Source of the DNA: Manduca sexta
Taxonomy: Eukaryota; Arthropoda; Insecta; Lepidoptera; Sphingidae
DNA length: 64,000 bases
Reading direction: 5' to 3'
NCBI RefSeq assembly: GCF_014839805.1
Contig: NC_051130.1
Span: forward strand, 4,712,001-4,776,000
A model generated the notes under the pieces. That model did no database searches, was not told the DNA's origin, and saw nothing but the letters and a program-made list of their open reading frames with translations. Below, in pieces: positions 23,769-37,000 of this stretch; position 1 is the stretch's first letter, and every line of letters starts with the position of its first letter. The position numbers were made by a program, and so were the translations under genes.

Positions 23769-24531
23769 TATTATACGCCCTTTATTAGATAACTTACATA
23801 TGTGAGGTGTTTTGAATGATTATTCTATAAGGGGGAGTCACCTATTGCAATTTGGTAATTACCAGTACTTACTGGAGGGACCAGTAGGTATAATAGAATA
23901 TAAGTTTATTTTGTGCTAGTCATAATTTATACCCCGATTACCAAACAGGCCATAAGAATAAGGAGATCGTGGTTTAATTATGTGATCAAAATTAAAGAGT
24001 GTTTAACAGTGTAGCTATTCGGGGAACCGCAGAGAAATTATTAAGGTTATCTTTAATCAAACTTGAGTATTTGTTTATTGTTACCTGTTGGGACCCTAGA
24101 CCATAATAGTAGGTAACCAGTCCCTTCAATCATTATCTCACAAAAACCGACGTGAAGTGACAAATTGTTATTGGATTTCATGTGGCGAGCAAGACATTAG
24201 GTCCAAACGACTTTGGTGATCCTTCCGAGTGAAGATTAGGTGGACATCCTGTGTTTGATGGTGATGTGGGTGAAGATTAGATGCCCAGACTAGTTTCTTT
24301 TCTGAAAAAGAAATACAATATCATAGTTAAATAGTAGCTTGACATAGAGAGTTTGAGAAGTCTCAGATTAGTAATCCATTAAAACGTTTTGGCTTATTTA
24401 GAATTTTGCTTGTGAAAATCGCCTACAATCTACATCATGGTGTGGTATGGTCCTAGGTAAGTTCATGGAAAGTGGCCACTCGCTAGGGCAAAATCTGCTT
24501 ACTTTTTTAGATCACAATAAGGCTAGGTGTA

Positions 24532-24580
24532 CCTGGTGCCGTGTCTTGGTGTAGCCTGAACACCAAGACACGGCACCAGG
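24532..24580. repeat. Perfect 21-bp hairpin, 7-base loop
   Basis: Positions 24532-24552 and 24560-24580 are exact reverse complements; the left arm reads CCTGGTGCCGTGTCTTGGTG followed by T. It is unusually GC-rich for this intergenic region and is followed by about 80 bases of GC-rich sequence. The function is unknown; it could be a transposon end or a small structured RNA. Confidence 0.85.
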
Positions 24581-27500
24581 GTTCCGAGGCCCAGGTCATC
24601 TTTTTCTCGGGTCAGAAGGTCCCCTTGACTCGGGGCCCTTTGACGCCAGGGAGCCTGTATCATTTTACTGTCATGCCACTCTTGTTGGTAAGGCCGGTCA
24701 AATCGGTACAAAATTATTCGAATTTGTTTTCCATGATAAGGATTAAAATCCATAGAAAAAACGATAATGGTACAAACTTGATCAACTTAGTCATAGAACT
24801 ACGAACCCCTTCCCTGAATTAGACTGATAATATAAATCAACCAACACTAACGAGTGGGGACATTTCCACCCCATAATGGAAAGTCCATAGTAAAACATCC
24901 CCTTTGATATACGGGTTAGATTTCCTAGAAACTCCGTGTTGACTAAAACAGGGGAAAGTTTTAAGTCTATCTGTGTCATTGTTTAATACTGTTATATTTA
25001 GAGTAGGAACAAATAGGAAGATGGGTAATAGAAAAGCGGATATGAAATGTTTAGGTACATACGTACTATTTTTTCCTGCCTGATTAAGTTGTTATAGATG
25101 TGTTTAAAGTAAACAGGAAAATTAATAACGCGCATTAAAACAATAAGAAAACATAGTTTCTATCTAGCTTTATACCGCAATTTAGGTATGCGTTGTTACT
25201 TACTTAGTCCTTGATAAAATTATATCAACTATAATGTAATAACAAATTGAAAATAATTGCACAGCTAGATATGGGGTCTTTATACGATTAAGAGAGAACG
25301 CATTAACTTTTAGTTATGTGTCCAATGCGGGTTGATAAATCTCTCAAATTCCTATGGCGACTCTTAAATACGTACGTGTAATCTCAATATTTTACTACCG
25401 ATAGTTAACCATATAAAAGTCAGAATTTGGCGGACGAATATCTCAGATTTACTTAACGAACAACACTTATTAATTTGTAACATTACTTTTCACAGCATCG
25501 AAACGTCTACGTGTGTAATTACATTTGCATATTTACATCTCAAAGTAATGAACAGATGGATACGAACAATAGAAAGCTTCTAGACTATTACTAGGTAAAT
25601 AACTAGATGTATAATAGCTGTTGTATCCAATGAGATGGAACGAAAACTTATCAAAAAGTGATTCATTGTTATAACTGGTGAGTCAGATTCTAAGTGCACA
25701 ATACTATCATCGTATTATTATTCAGAGTACACTCAACATACGAGGACAAGAGTAAGTTCTGATGATGCACGGTCCACGCGCTTTTTTTATCCTGGCATGA
25801 CTAAAGGACTACACTGGTGATGAGAAGCACGGTGTAGTCTCCATATATCTTCAATTAATCAGCGACGTTTGCTCTTGGCGTGTTATTCACCACGATCCAC
25901 GTAAAGTGGTAGGTCTCAGTTGCAAAGGGTCCATATAAGCCGATTCCTGCCGGCTTCCTTTTATGTAGAGTTTATGTAGAATCTAATTATCATTAGAACG
26001 ATTTGCAGACTCATTTATGCATATTAGCACCTATATGTTGTGTCGGGATCCCTTTCGAAAAATTTTACCTTTCGCTACTGGTAGCTATTTTTTTGTGTAG
26101 GTACAAATCTTGTTAGTAGGTATCTACAATTCCACCAGCAATTTTCAGTAAGTACTGAGGTACTATGTACCTGACTACCTTATATCCAGCATTTTCAGGA
26201 ACCCCTCACAATAGTTACTTTACATTTACAGTTTAAACGTGGGTACTTTGGTAGATATTTGAATACCTCTACGCGTTCTAATATAAATTATGCATATGTC
26301 TAAATAAGTATCTAGTATTTAACGAGCGTTAAAATCCTGTAATTTGAGCGAAACCTCACTTGTAACTGTCTAGCGGGGCTAAATAATTACTTACCTACGT
26401 TATTATGAAACCCATAATCCTCCTAGCTAAAAACTGGCTAAATCATAGTATGCTGTTATTGTCACGTTTAGAGGTAACAGCTTTGTGATTAAACGAGAAA
26501 GAAAATAAATTATGAAAACGTAGTACAGTTGTACTGGTTGGCAACAACGTTTTTAAGCTAAGTAGGTATATATTTTTAGGGATCACTCTAATTACCACAA
26601 CCTATTTAGTCCTTCGTTGAATCATAATCAATAAAAGCATGATTCATGCTTTGTGTAATTGGAGTGGGAGACACGCATGGGGGTAAAATTTCCATTTAGA
26701 TCACGCGTTTTTCGCCGTAAATTAAGTGCTAGACATGAGTGGCAGACCTATTGCAGCGTCTGGCTGGAATAACGAATAAATAACATTCCGACGACATGCG
26801 GGCACCAATGAGATATTTTCTTTTACTAAGTATATCATCAAACATAACGGACGAAGAACTCGAGTCCTTTTATATAAAATTTAAGTATTGCATTCTTTTC
26901 CGATTAACGTTATTGAGTCACTTTGGCATTATTGCTCTTATTCTGTATTCATTAAATTCATTCATACGGGTAGACAACTTGTGGTTCGTTTCGAAATGCC
27001 CACCCTATCTATCTGAAATTTTTTATTTTTAAAAAATCACATAGAATGTCTGAAGGCGACGATTTAATAATAAGTTATGAGTATTAATCATGTTCATGTT
27101 TTCATCATAAACAACGTCATGTTTAATTAATCACTTAAACAATATCAATAGTTAATTACAAAACAAAGGCTTGAACCAATGCACATCAAGTACCTATATG
27201 GATGGCATGAAACCCACCGATAATTCGCACTGCGTTCCCTTATTACGCTTCTGTGTTCATATGTTTTAGCCTTATTTCTACGCTTTACCAACTACATATA
27301 GGTTTTTATCGTATTCAGGTAGCGAAGAACTTAGATTTATACCTACAAATAGCACGTTCATAGATATAAATGTCTATGTCCGGACCTATAAGTTCACCTG
27401 ATCCGGATACAATAAAGAAAAATTTACTTATTGATATTTTTTCATTTTAGTTTTGTATTTTTCCTACATTTGAATACTTACTTGTGTAAAACTGCTTAGT

Positions 27501-27839
27501 CTTAATGTATTCTTTATATTATTATACTTAGGTAGTAAATTCGGTTTAAACATAAGTATATTACTTACCTGCTAAATTCGGCGAATTTATGCCTAAAAGA
27601 TACCTACTTTCATTTGGCTTTGGTTTTAGTAAGGGGCAGATGTACTTATAATACTGAATTGTAAACATGAAACGCTCATGGCCGGGCGCAACGGCGAGCC
27701 CGGCGCAGGGTGCGGGCAACATTAGCTAGCATGTTATCGATCGATCTCGTTGCCAAGTCACGTATCGGGTAAGTTTCGGGAAACAATGACATAGGCCAAA
27801 GCTAGGCAGAACTGAATGGCAAAATAACTAACGTAGAGA

Positions 27840-28041
27840 TTCGGTCCCTAGCCAGCGCCCCGCGACCCCCGGCCCCACCCGCGACCGGCACCCTCGGTGT
27901 ACGACTCCGCTTCTCCCTTTCCTCGAGTCATTCGTTCCGCGACGCGTCGTCTCGCCGGTCGGTTTCCGCTCCGTACGCTCGGGCTCATTCCCATCGCGTC
28001 CGCTAGTCGCTCTTACCCCCCCCCCCCCACAAACAACAGAG
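27840..28041 (+). promoter_or_regulatory. GC-rich VAT-1 promoter/5'-UTR region
   Basis: Composition switches abruptly to GC-rich, with CpG-rich and C-rich tracts and a run of about 14 C at 28015-28028 just before the start codon at 28042. This is consistent with the first exon of a broadly expressed gene. No TATA box was recognised. Confidence 0.5.
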
Positions 28042-31000
28042 ATGGCGGAAAGTACGGACGCACCTGCCGCGCCAGCACCCGAGAAGACCCCGCGGAGAAT
28101 GGCACTACTGAGACGCCGCCCGAAGAAACTCCCGAGAAGGCCGTTGAAGAAACAAATAATTCGTTTTTATTAACGGTTAAAATTTAAATTACTCCGGTTT
28201 TAGAGTTTACATCCACAAAACATATGGTGTTAAAATAGTTTTCTTTAATTTCATCCATTTTTCGCAAGCTAAAACTGTCGTTTTTGAGTGAAACCACTAA
28301 TAAAAATCCCTAGTTGTCGGCGGAATTATAGGCATCGTTCAAAAGACGGCAGTTTGCCGTATTATTCGGTTATATTAATATCTGGCACCGAGATGCATCG
28401 CTCTCCCGTGCCATCGATTGATTGTAATGCTGCACGGCAGCGGGCGGCTGGCGCACACGGCGCACACCCGCACGCCTTCATACCCGCACCTAAAACCTCC
28501 TACAGCCTACCTACCCTGTGGTGGTGCGCCGTGCGACGCGTCCTGGCTCCCGGCTCCCGAGCGGATTTACACTCCGTCGCGTCGACTATAACGCGCCGAC
28601 GTCGGAAACATGACGATCGATACGATGTTTATTGAAGGCTTCTCATTTGTCAGGCGGCAGACGCATTTGTGCATGTGGGCAGATTGTTTCGTGCGATTTC
28701 GCCAGATTATTTATTCTTAGATTAAGTATGGAAATATATTTCCACCACGGCCGGTATTGCTGCGTTCGTGCATGCATGTGCGTGCATCGAAGCGCAGCGC
28801 CGTATGAACGCCGCACGCTCGCACGGATGGCTACAACAAATTTATGATATTTTGTCATTGAAAGCCGTACGAGCCGGCTCTGTGCGAAAGGGAGTTAAGC
28901 GCCCACTGACATTGTTCTTTGTTCCTTTTTATCGCTCCAGTGCTTCAGATAATGCATCGGGCGAGTCGCGTCGACAAGCTACTTGCAGTGCGCCGGCGAC
29001 ACATGAGTTATCTGCCACTTTTCTCGTTAACGTTAACTCCACTTCGTTAACTGTTCGACAAAACGGCCACTTGACTGAAAGATTTGTTTCCTCAGCTAAC
29101 GATCAATGTGACCAAACGTCATTATTTATTTTCGTCTACAGTTAGTTAGATTCATGGGTTTGTTTGAGATCAGACATCCTTTAGGCTTTGTACTCGCGGA
29201 AATATTTGCAGTGCTTGCAATCTCGATGTAAATATTTAGCAACTTGGTGTTAAAGTTGTTTAACTAACGCGTACGTACTGAGGTAGGGAAAATGATTAAT
29301 AATGAACTAACTAGGTTAGCTGTCAGGAGACAGGCTTTTATGGCACCCACGGCATGCAGCACAAATCACAGGCTGTGTGTAGGCGCAGGGCAGGCGAGCA
29401 TGCGCACTGCACACTGCACAGGGCCAGGGCGCATCCCGCTCGTGCTAAATATAGCCCGCTTATCGTCGACTTACTATGTAAATGACCGCGACATACCCGC
29501 CGCCATCTGCTGCAAAAATATTAACTGACTGGTTGCGTCTCGACCGGTAGGTACCAGATACAAGTTTGCTCTCTAGTGTTGCCCTGCAAAAACGTGTGAG
29601 TTCCGCCCACACGAGTGGTGCGCCGAGGCCCCGGCCGTACTCAATGCTCCTACATACTGCTCCAACTCCATGGACGCTGCCATCATGATTTAGTGTATTT
29701 TACTGCACATTTAATTCACAACAATGTCGACCGGTCAGAACGTTTAAATAACAGTTTTACCACCGGTTATCGTGCTCCCGTTATCTCAATTGGAATGAAA
29801 CTGATTAATTATGACTTTGTTCAACATAAATCACGAATTTATTACACCTGACATGATATTAAAACGTATATTAAAGTTTGGCGACTACTTCTTTGTTTGA
29901 TCCTTCTCATTTTCTTTATCTTATAAAAAATATAATATGTTTAGTAGGCACTATTGAAGTTCCTCATAATTAAGTACGACTTGCTTTTACGGAAATGAAC
30001 AAATTAAACAAAGGTTTTATGAGCGAAGTTCCTGGGAGTTAGATCTGAATGATATTATTGACTAGTTTTAGGAACCTCCTACAGCCCAACGTGTTGATAT
30101 AGGTAAACAGAAATAATTAACAAGTTATAAATTATTAGAAGCAATACACTTTATAACTAATTCACTTAATTGTCTTGGTAACAAATTGGACAATTCAAAG
30201 TCAGTTAGTTATTAAACAGATTTTAAAATAAAATATTTACTGTTAGATAGGTACGCAAAGAATACCACTTCCTAAAATGGTTCGACTTAAGATTTGAAAG
30301 ACTTGATTTGACGAAAAATTTGAATTATAAAGAATAAGTATACAATACAATATCAGCGTCGTTATTTATAAGACTTTTCCGGTGTAGGGAAATACAGCAA
30401 AGAAATATAAAAGAAGAAAGGACAGGAATTGGAGAAAAAATTAATAGTCCGCTAGCAATCGTTACCTTTAAGACTGATTTGAATTCCGTAGTCGTATTTG
30501 GAGGCATCATTTTAAATCAAGGTGTATTTAGAAAAGTGTACATTTTTAATATTTCCAACGAAAAATCTGTACTAGCACTAACAAAGGTCTACTGTTTGGA
30601 CATGATGATCTGGGGCTACTGCTTCGCTTCCAAATATCCTTGCACTAATGGGAAGAGTTTATTAGGCCTAAATGCTACGTATTTTTTTCCAGACTAATTT
30701 TTATTTTAACCGAGTAGAGTAGAGCGAGCAATAGGTAAAATATAATGAAAGAAAAAGATGAAAATCAATCAATTCATAAAAAAATGCGTTTTTGTTTTGC
30801 TCTGGAGGTAACAATGAAAAAAACAAATTAAAGCATGAATAACATGTTATCATTGTTATAAACAAAAGATGATTGTCTAACGTCCCCATTAAAATAATGA
30901 CACGTTACAATTTAAGAATGGAGCCCATCGCAGGCATTAGTTACCCACATGTGCTCTAATGCACTGGCATCTCTTTCGTGTCGACTTCGATTCGGCTTAT

Positions 31001-34000
31001 ACATTTTTATAAGACTTCCCTCAGGGATCGGCCCAGTGAATAACGCACCATTATTTTCAATTAGGTCAGTTCGTGTCAGTAACAGACATCTTCCGAGAAC
31101 AATGAAAGTACTCACTACTCACGCCTCTTACAAGTGGCTTTCTTTTTTTTTATTCTGAGAGTGCTTAATTGTGTATGAACATGATGGGAAATGTGATGGT
31201 TGGACTTTTATTTTTTGTAACCGACATGTGTGGCGTCTGGCCTGCATCATTTCGAACGTAAAGTTTATTTCGGGGTCACGGGTATCGTAAATACGAAGGA
31301 TTCCACCGGTTACTTATCACGCGCTATGCACCGCGTGTACAAAGTGTTTGTTAATTGTTCATATCCTTTCTTTTGTGGGCGTATCAATTTAATGCCTAAA
31401 AATAGCGGCTGTCCCCGGCCGCGAGCCCGTCTGTTATGGTATAAAGTGCAGCATTGTGCATTTTAATGGGCCTCGAAGCCACATAAGATGGGAGAGATGA
31501 ATTTGTTTATTACCCACTTCCTTATTGAGAGCGTCTGCGCGAGATAGCTCTCTTCCTATGAGTCACTAGAAAGTTATGTTTTTGAGCTAATTCGATTCGA
31601 ATAACTCGCTGTTGTACCTGCCTGGTGCGTACCTATAATACCCGCCGAGTGGGTGGAGGTGCCTGCCAAGCCTTGCTGTTCAGTACTCTATTCTATGCAT
31701 TATATTTTTAGCACTTCCAGTCGATTGTTACTGTTTTATATTTTTTGTGATAACGGTAATGTTTATATGCTTATGTTGAAAACATAAATTGATAGGAGTA
31801 ACAATAAACCATACATGCGCTTAATTATTTTATTGTTGTTAACGTGACCAATGACTTGTATTCTGTATTATAGCTAATTGGAGATATTTTTAAAAAAAGT
31901 CGTTTAAGTAAAATAATTTAATTAAATATTTAAAATCTTCTCACGTGGAGTCTTCGTGTCTACTACCCCTCCTGGTCCACAGTCCACACACATAGCCCTA
32001 AGATCAAGGAAGCAATATATTAATATAAATTTATGAACAAAAACAAAGACTATTAATTTTGAAAAAACAAAATCCGGGTTCTAGTCTATTCATATCTTTT
32101 TATATTATAACTATCATCTTAGAATTCCATAACACTCTTACTTTGGTTTCCAATTCATTTATTTAAAACGACACGACGCCTGCAATTATAACGGTGCATC
32201 TGCGTAGTTACCTAGATTATATTCAGTTGTCAACAAAACATTTTTTATTATGTTCTGTTCTCGAGTTGTTTTATAATAACACGTTTATCTGAACATGACC
32301 CGCGGACGGATGATCCATCAATCAATCATCGTCAGCCGGGAACGTCTGCGCCGCGTCCGTGCCTATCGTACAACAATGTATTGCTACGTAGAAAAATCAG
32401 AGAAATTGTACAAAGTGAAGTTGCGTCGGGTTTATCTTAGGGTGATGCGTCACCGTGTCCCCTGCATCGTGCACCTAACTTACCAATGTGACTCAGTCCA
32501 ACTTGGGCTATTGCGAATGATTCACAACGCGACTCGAGTCTTTAACGATGTTTTGATAGTATTGTGAGGTAGTACAGATTTTTTGCGGTCGGCTACACGT
32601 GTTACTTTTACAATAGTAATTTGTTCATTCAAAACAATACGAGATATTTCCACGAAGTCGAAGGTTGGTTTTGTTATCACGCGCACCCTTGCTTTTGTTG
32701 TTCTTTCTTGTTGATACATGAGTATTCTCGTAAACATTATCTTTATCAGACAATGCTTTTATGAGAATTAAATATTTACTTAAAATTTATAAACAATCTA
32801 AAAAAATATAATTGTTATCTCAAATTGAACGATGAACAAAGATGATAACTAGGAATTATCCAATTAAAGATAATGTTTAGATGGGATGATGTTCAATGTG
32901 GCTACAGTGGGTCTATTAAAGTTTGATGATGAAACATGTGCCGTCTCTATAAATTCCTTCATCGGCGAGCAGATGTGGCAGGCGGCGGGGTCGCCACTCG
33001 CCCGGCCCAACCACCGCCTGCGGGCACATTGTTCGCAGAGTCAACGAACTTACGAAAATTCTCCTTGGCTTATTGTGTCCAAAATCGAATCAAGTCGCTA
33101 CTGTATATGGCGGTCAGCAAGTTGCATTCTTTCTCTTTTTTGACAAATAAAACACTGATGACAGCTCGTATAACTCCAGAATATTCGGTTTGCGTTTTTA
33201 GAAACTGCGGGGCGTTGTCTCGCTGATCTGAGTTGCGATGTTTGCTGCCCTGAGCGAGGCGACTCTGAGCTACGCATATTTTCATGTCTGTATAATACGT
33301 GACATTCTATCCTGTCGATGCCAGTTGTTGCCTATTTTCCAGATTGCAGACTAAATTAAATTGGAAAATCCCATGACTCGACGTTGGCAAAGGGGTGTGG
33401 TTGCGTTGCGCCCGGTCGGCGCGGCGCAGCGGCGCGGCGCGGTGGCGAGGTGGTGTGCGTCGCACGTCGCACCCGACGGGAGGGGTGAGGGTTGCGAGTG
33501 CTTCTGTAATGTCTGGCGGGTGCGGGGCCAGGGGTGGCGGCGGGACGGTGCGGGGGCTGCGGGCACAAGGGCGAGCGCCGGATCAATACGGCGCGTCCCC
33601 TACCCGCGCCGCCCGGACCCCCCGTACCGCCCGCTCCCCGACAATCTCCGCAGGCCCTACGTCTTTCGACGCCCATGCTTATTTTTTATAGCTCCCATTA
33701 ACCGTACTCTTCGATAAATGAATAAAAGCATATGTTGGTTGGTATTCTTCTTGCATACATTTGGGCGGAAATCTATGAGAGATATGCATTATCATGAATT
33801 TTTGTTCTTACTAACTATCTCATCATGGAATTTAAACTAAAAGTAGTGAGTATGTAAATTATTATACTTACTCATAACTTTGAATTTTTCAATGAATACT
33901 GCTGCCAGTTAGTGCTGACAACAGCCTTTCAGCGGTTCTTAAAATGCGACGAGTGAAAAGTCCAGCACATTAATTACATTTGTATCAAATTAAGTTAGCG

Positions 34001-37000
34001 AGGGCGAGGGATCCCTACGCTGTGTGTAGGATACTTATCGTGCACGCAGCCAGTTGCGCATCACGACCACTCGCAGACGTGTTTAGAGTATAAATTCCGG
34101 CACCACAGTCGTTGCGGATCTATATTTAGTTAGCAGAAGTAAAGGCACCCTTTTCGTCAATCCAAAGCGCCCTAACATGTTCCGTACAACACTGTTCGGA
34201 GTTTCCGACACCTTTTTTGCCTTCCCAATATGATATTCCATTTATTACCCAGCAACGGTCGTCAGGATCTCGGCAGACGTCTTTTTTGCTGCTCGCACAT
34301 GTTTAATGTGCCCGTCTGTCACATTGATTTCGTATGTTATTGCTTTGTTAAAAATTTCAACGCAAATGTTTTTGTTACCATCATTTTATATGCCGATGCT
34401 GTTTCCAAATGAAAATTAATGTTTAACACAACTATTTGTTTAATGCCTCCCATGAAATTATCTTTTACAGCTAGAAATAAAAATGTCAATCAATAATTTA
34501 TTGATACAGATAGGGTCACGTATGTATTGTCAAATTTTATTACAATACATAGAGTAGTTAACTTAAGGACAATGACTCCATCATTTCATATCTTGAACAA
34601 ATGTATCAGACATTTCCATTCCTAGTTGTCAATATTTGAAGTTTTTTATCTGTTCATATTAAGTGCTATCCATATCAACTAAACAAACTTATAATAAATA
34701 GAAAAGTAAACGGCTAATATTTTTTGGAATGCCGTATTATCCCTATCAATACCATAACATTAAGTTCACGTGCATTAAAACGACAGTAGTTAAATGTTTA
34801 CTTTTGTAATTTTATTAAACGAGGTATAGTTTACACCTGCCAGAATATTCCCAGAATGTTTGTTAATTTGCCATATTCTTCGAAGAACCAACGAAGGCTC
34901 GATTGTAAATTTGATAAAAGAAAGTATTATGCATGACGACGATATACCACTGCAGGTCTATGTCTTTTATTTTTAAATCCATTCTTCTACGATACCTTTA
35001 AACGAATGGTGAAACTATATATTTCTTTCTGCTCTCACAGGCATCGGCCGGCATCGCTTTTACACATAAAATTATGCTAATACTGCATAGAGATAAAAGT
35101 GATCAAAATATAAAAATAAAACGGTTTACTTACTTTTTACATGTCGATAAAATATTTAAGTATATGACTAAAGAATTTTACGAGTAAATCAAAAGTTAAT
35201 GCACAAGACATGATTATAGCGCCGATACATTAATATTATGTAGATAAAGAAAATAAAAATATCACGGTTCTCATTGAAACCCTAAGTAGCACTGGCAGCG
35301 GTGAAAATACAGGTGTTTGAACTTAGTGGATGGAATCAAGGTTTATTATCAGTTGTTGTGCAACTGCAGTCTTTTGTAAGCTGTAATTGCTTCGATATCT
35401 AATGAAACCTTGTCTGTTTTATATCGCTCGCCTATACTTTCGTGTTAAATAAACCAGTAGACATTTTGTTACAATTCCACTAACATTGTGACGTTAATAA
35501 AAACTGACATCCTAGTTCGAAAAACTGGTTTGGAAACGGGCCCGTTTACCATTAACAATATAATTATTCAGTCACCCTCGTGTTAAACGTTCAGTCATCT
35601 GCGGAATGCAAGTTCACTTCCTGAGTGGACAATTAAAGCGGATGACTGGCGTACGATGGCGTATGGGGCTCCGAAACATGACCGTCGCGAATTAACATAT
35701 AGATAACGCACTAACTAATGAAGTGACAACGCTTCCGTAATAAATTGTCAAATACCTTCTAGATCCTTCGCGATAATTTCTTTTAAATCGTTATCATTTT
35801 ATACAAATTTATTTTAATAGTTGATTTGCTCGAGTCGTGAGAATTTCTTCATTTGTCTTCGTAATACATTCCGTCTTCCGGTCTATAAAGATGGACTTAT
35901 TTACATTTACAACAAAATATCCATTAATTCACTGAAGTTACGAGATCTAAATGAAACTACGCCCGCTATCACGTTCATCCTGAGCCTATGTGAAACTGGG
36001 TCTTGTATGTAGGTTGATGTAATGTGAAATGTGGATTTCTAATGGGACATACTTAATATCGTTAATTACTGTCATCATAACTTCATTAGACGAAGCAGCT
36101 GTGTGCGCAGGTGCATCTGGCCCATCACGACAGATCGGAAGCGATAGTCTGTCATGCCGTGGGTCCTGGCTCCGCGACGCGTGTCGCATTGTATTCTGGT
36201 CAACGCATTACCGCTAGCCGGATATTAACGCTTTTAGGATCTATGCGCGTTGCTGCTTCCTAATGTTTGAATACACCACGGGAAATCGATTTTGGGGTGA
36301 GCGTGGCGCATGAATAAAAAGTGGAAGTGTCTGCTACGGGAGTTTGTTTCCTATATTTAGTAAGCTTAATTGAGTATTAAAATTATAAGCATATTAAGGT
36401 GTTTGATGCTTAGTAACGATATGCAATCATTATGTAATTATTGTTTATAAGCCATTACGAGTTAATGGAGACTGATGTGTAGAAATATACTTATGAGTTT
36501 GTATACGACAAGCTAGCATTTTTTTTTATTAACAAGGTACAGATATTTAAATATTCTGTATTAAATTTGGTTTAAATATTAAATATTCACATTGTATTCC
36601 GTGTGGTTTTCCATAAATTCCCACAATCTATAACATTTAAAAACAGACTAAAAGTTTTTAAATGAATAACAAAAAAGTTGTAACGTTAATTACGATTACA
36701 ACAACAATAAATAAATGCATTGATTAATTATCATGTAACGAGACCATGCGAATGCGTCATAAGTTTGAAATTGATTCATACGCTGCATCAGTAATTGATT
36801 CAGTTGGGTCGACTTCCGGTGCCTATTCTCATAAGCTTATAACACAATACTTACTGTGTATTAACTTACTAACTCGTCGCCGGCGCGCGTACCGCTGAAT
36901 ACAAATGAATCAGAAAGTGCGCGAATAAGGAAATTCCGTCGGTGCTTCTCGAACAACACTACGATGAAATTGACTGCTATCTATATTTTAGTAATTTTTG

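Larger units (their letters stand above)
23222..28041. other. Intergenic region between RBFA and VAT-1
   Basis: Apart from the SINE at 23436-23768 and a perfect hairpin at 24532-24580, I find no gene in this 4.8 kb. Open frames at 24523-24979 and 26796-27032 have no recognisable domains. The right end (from about 27840) turns GC-rich and should contain the VAT-1 promoter and 5' UTR. Confidence 0.4.

Noticed and set aside
30325..30697. Open frames on both strands with a Gly-Gly-Ile-Ile patch
   Set aside because: I looked for the missing VAT-1 exon here because of the FGG string, but the following residues do not fit and no splice sites support it.
32886..33226. Two overlapping plus-strand frames in the VAT-1 intron
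   Set aside because: No recognisable family, mixed composition, and the frames compete with each other.
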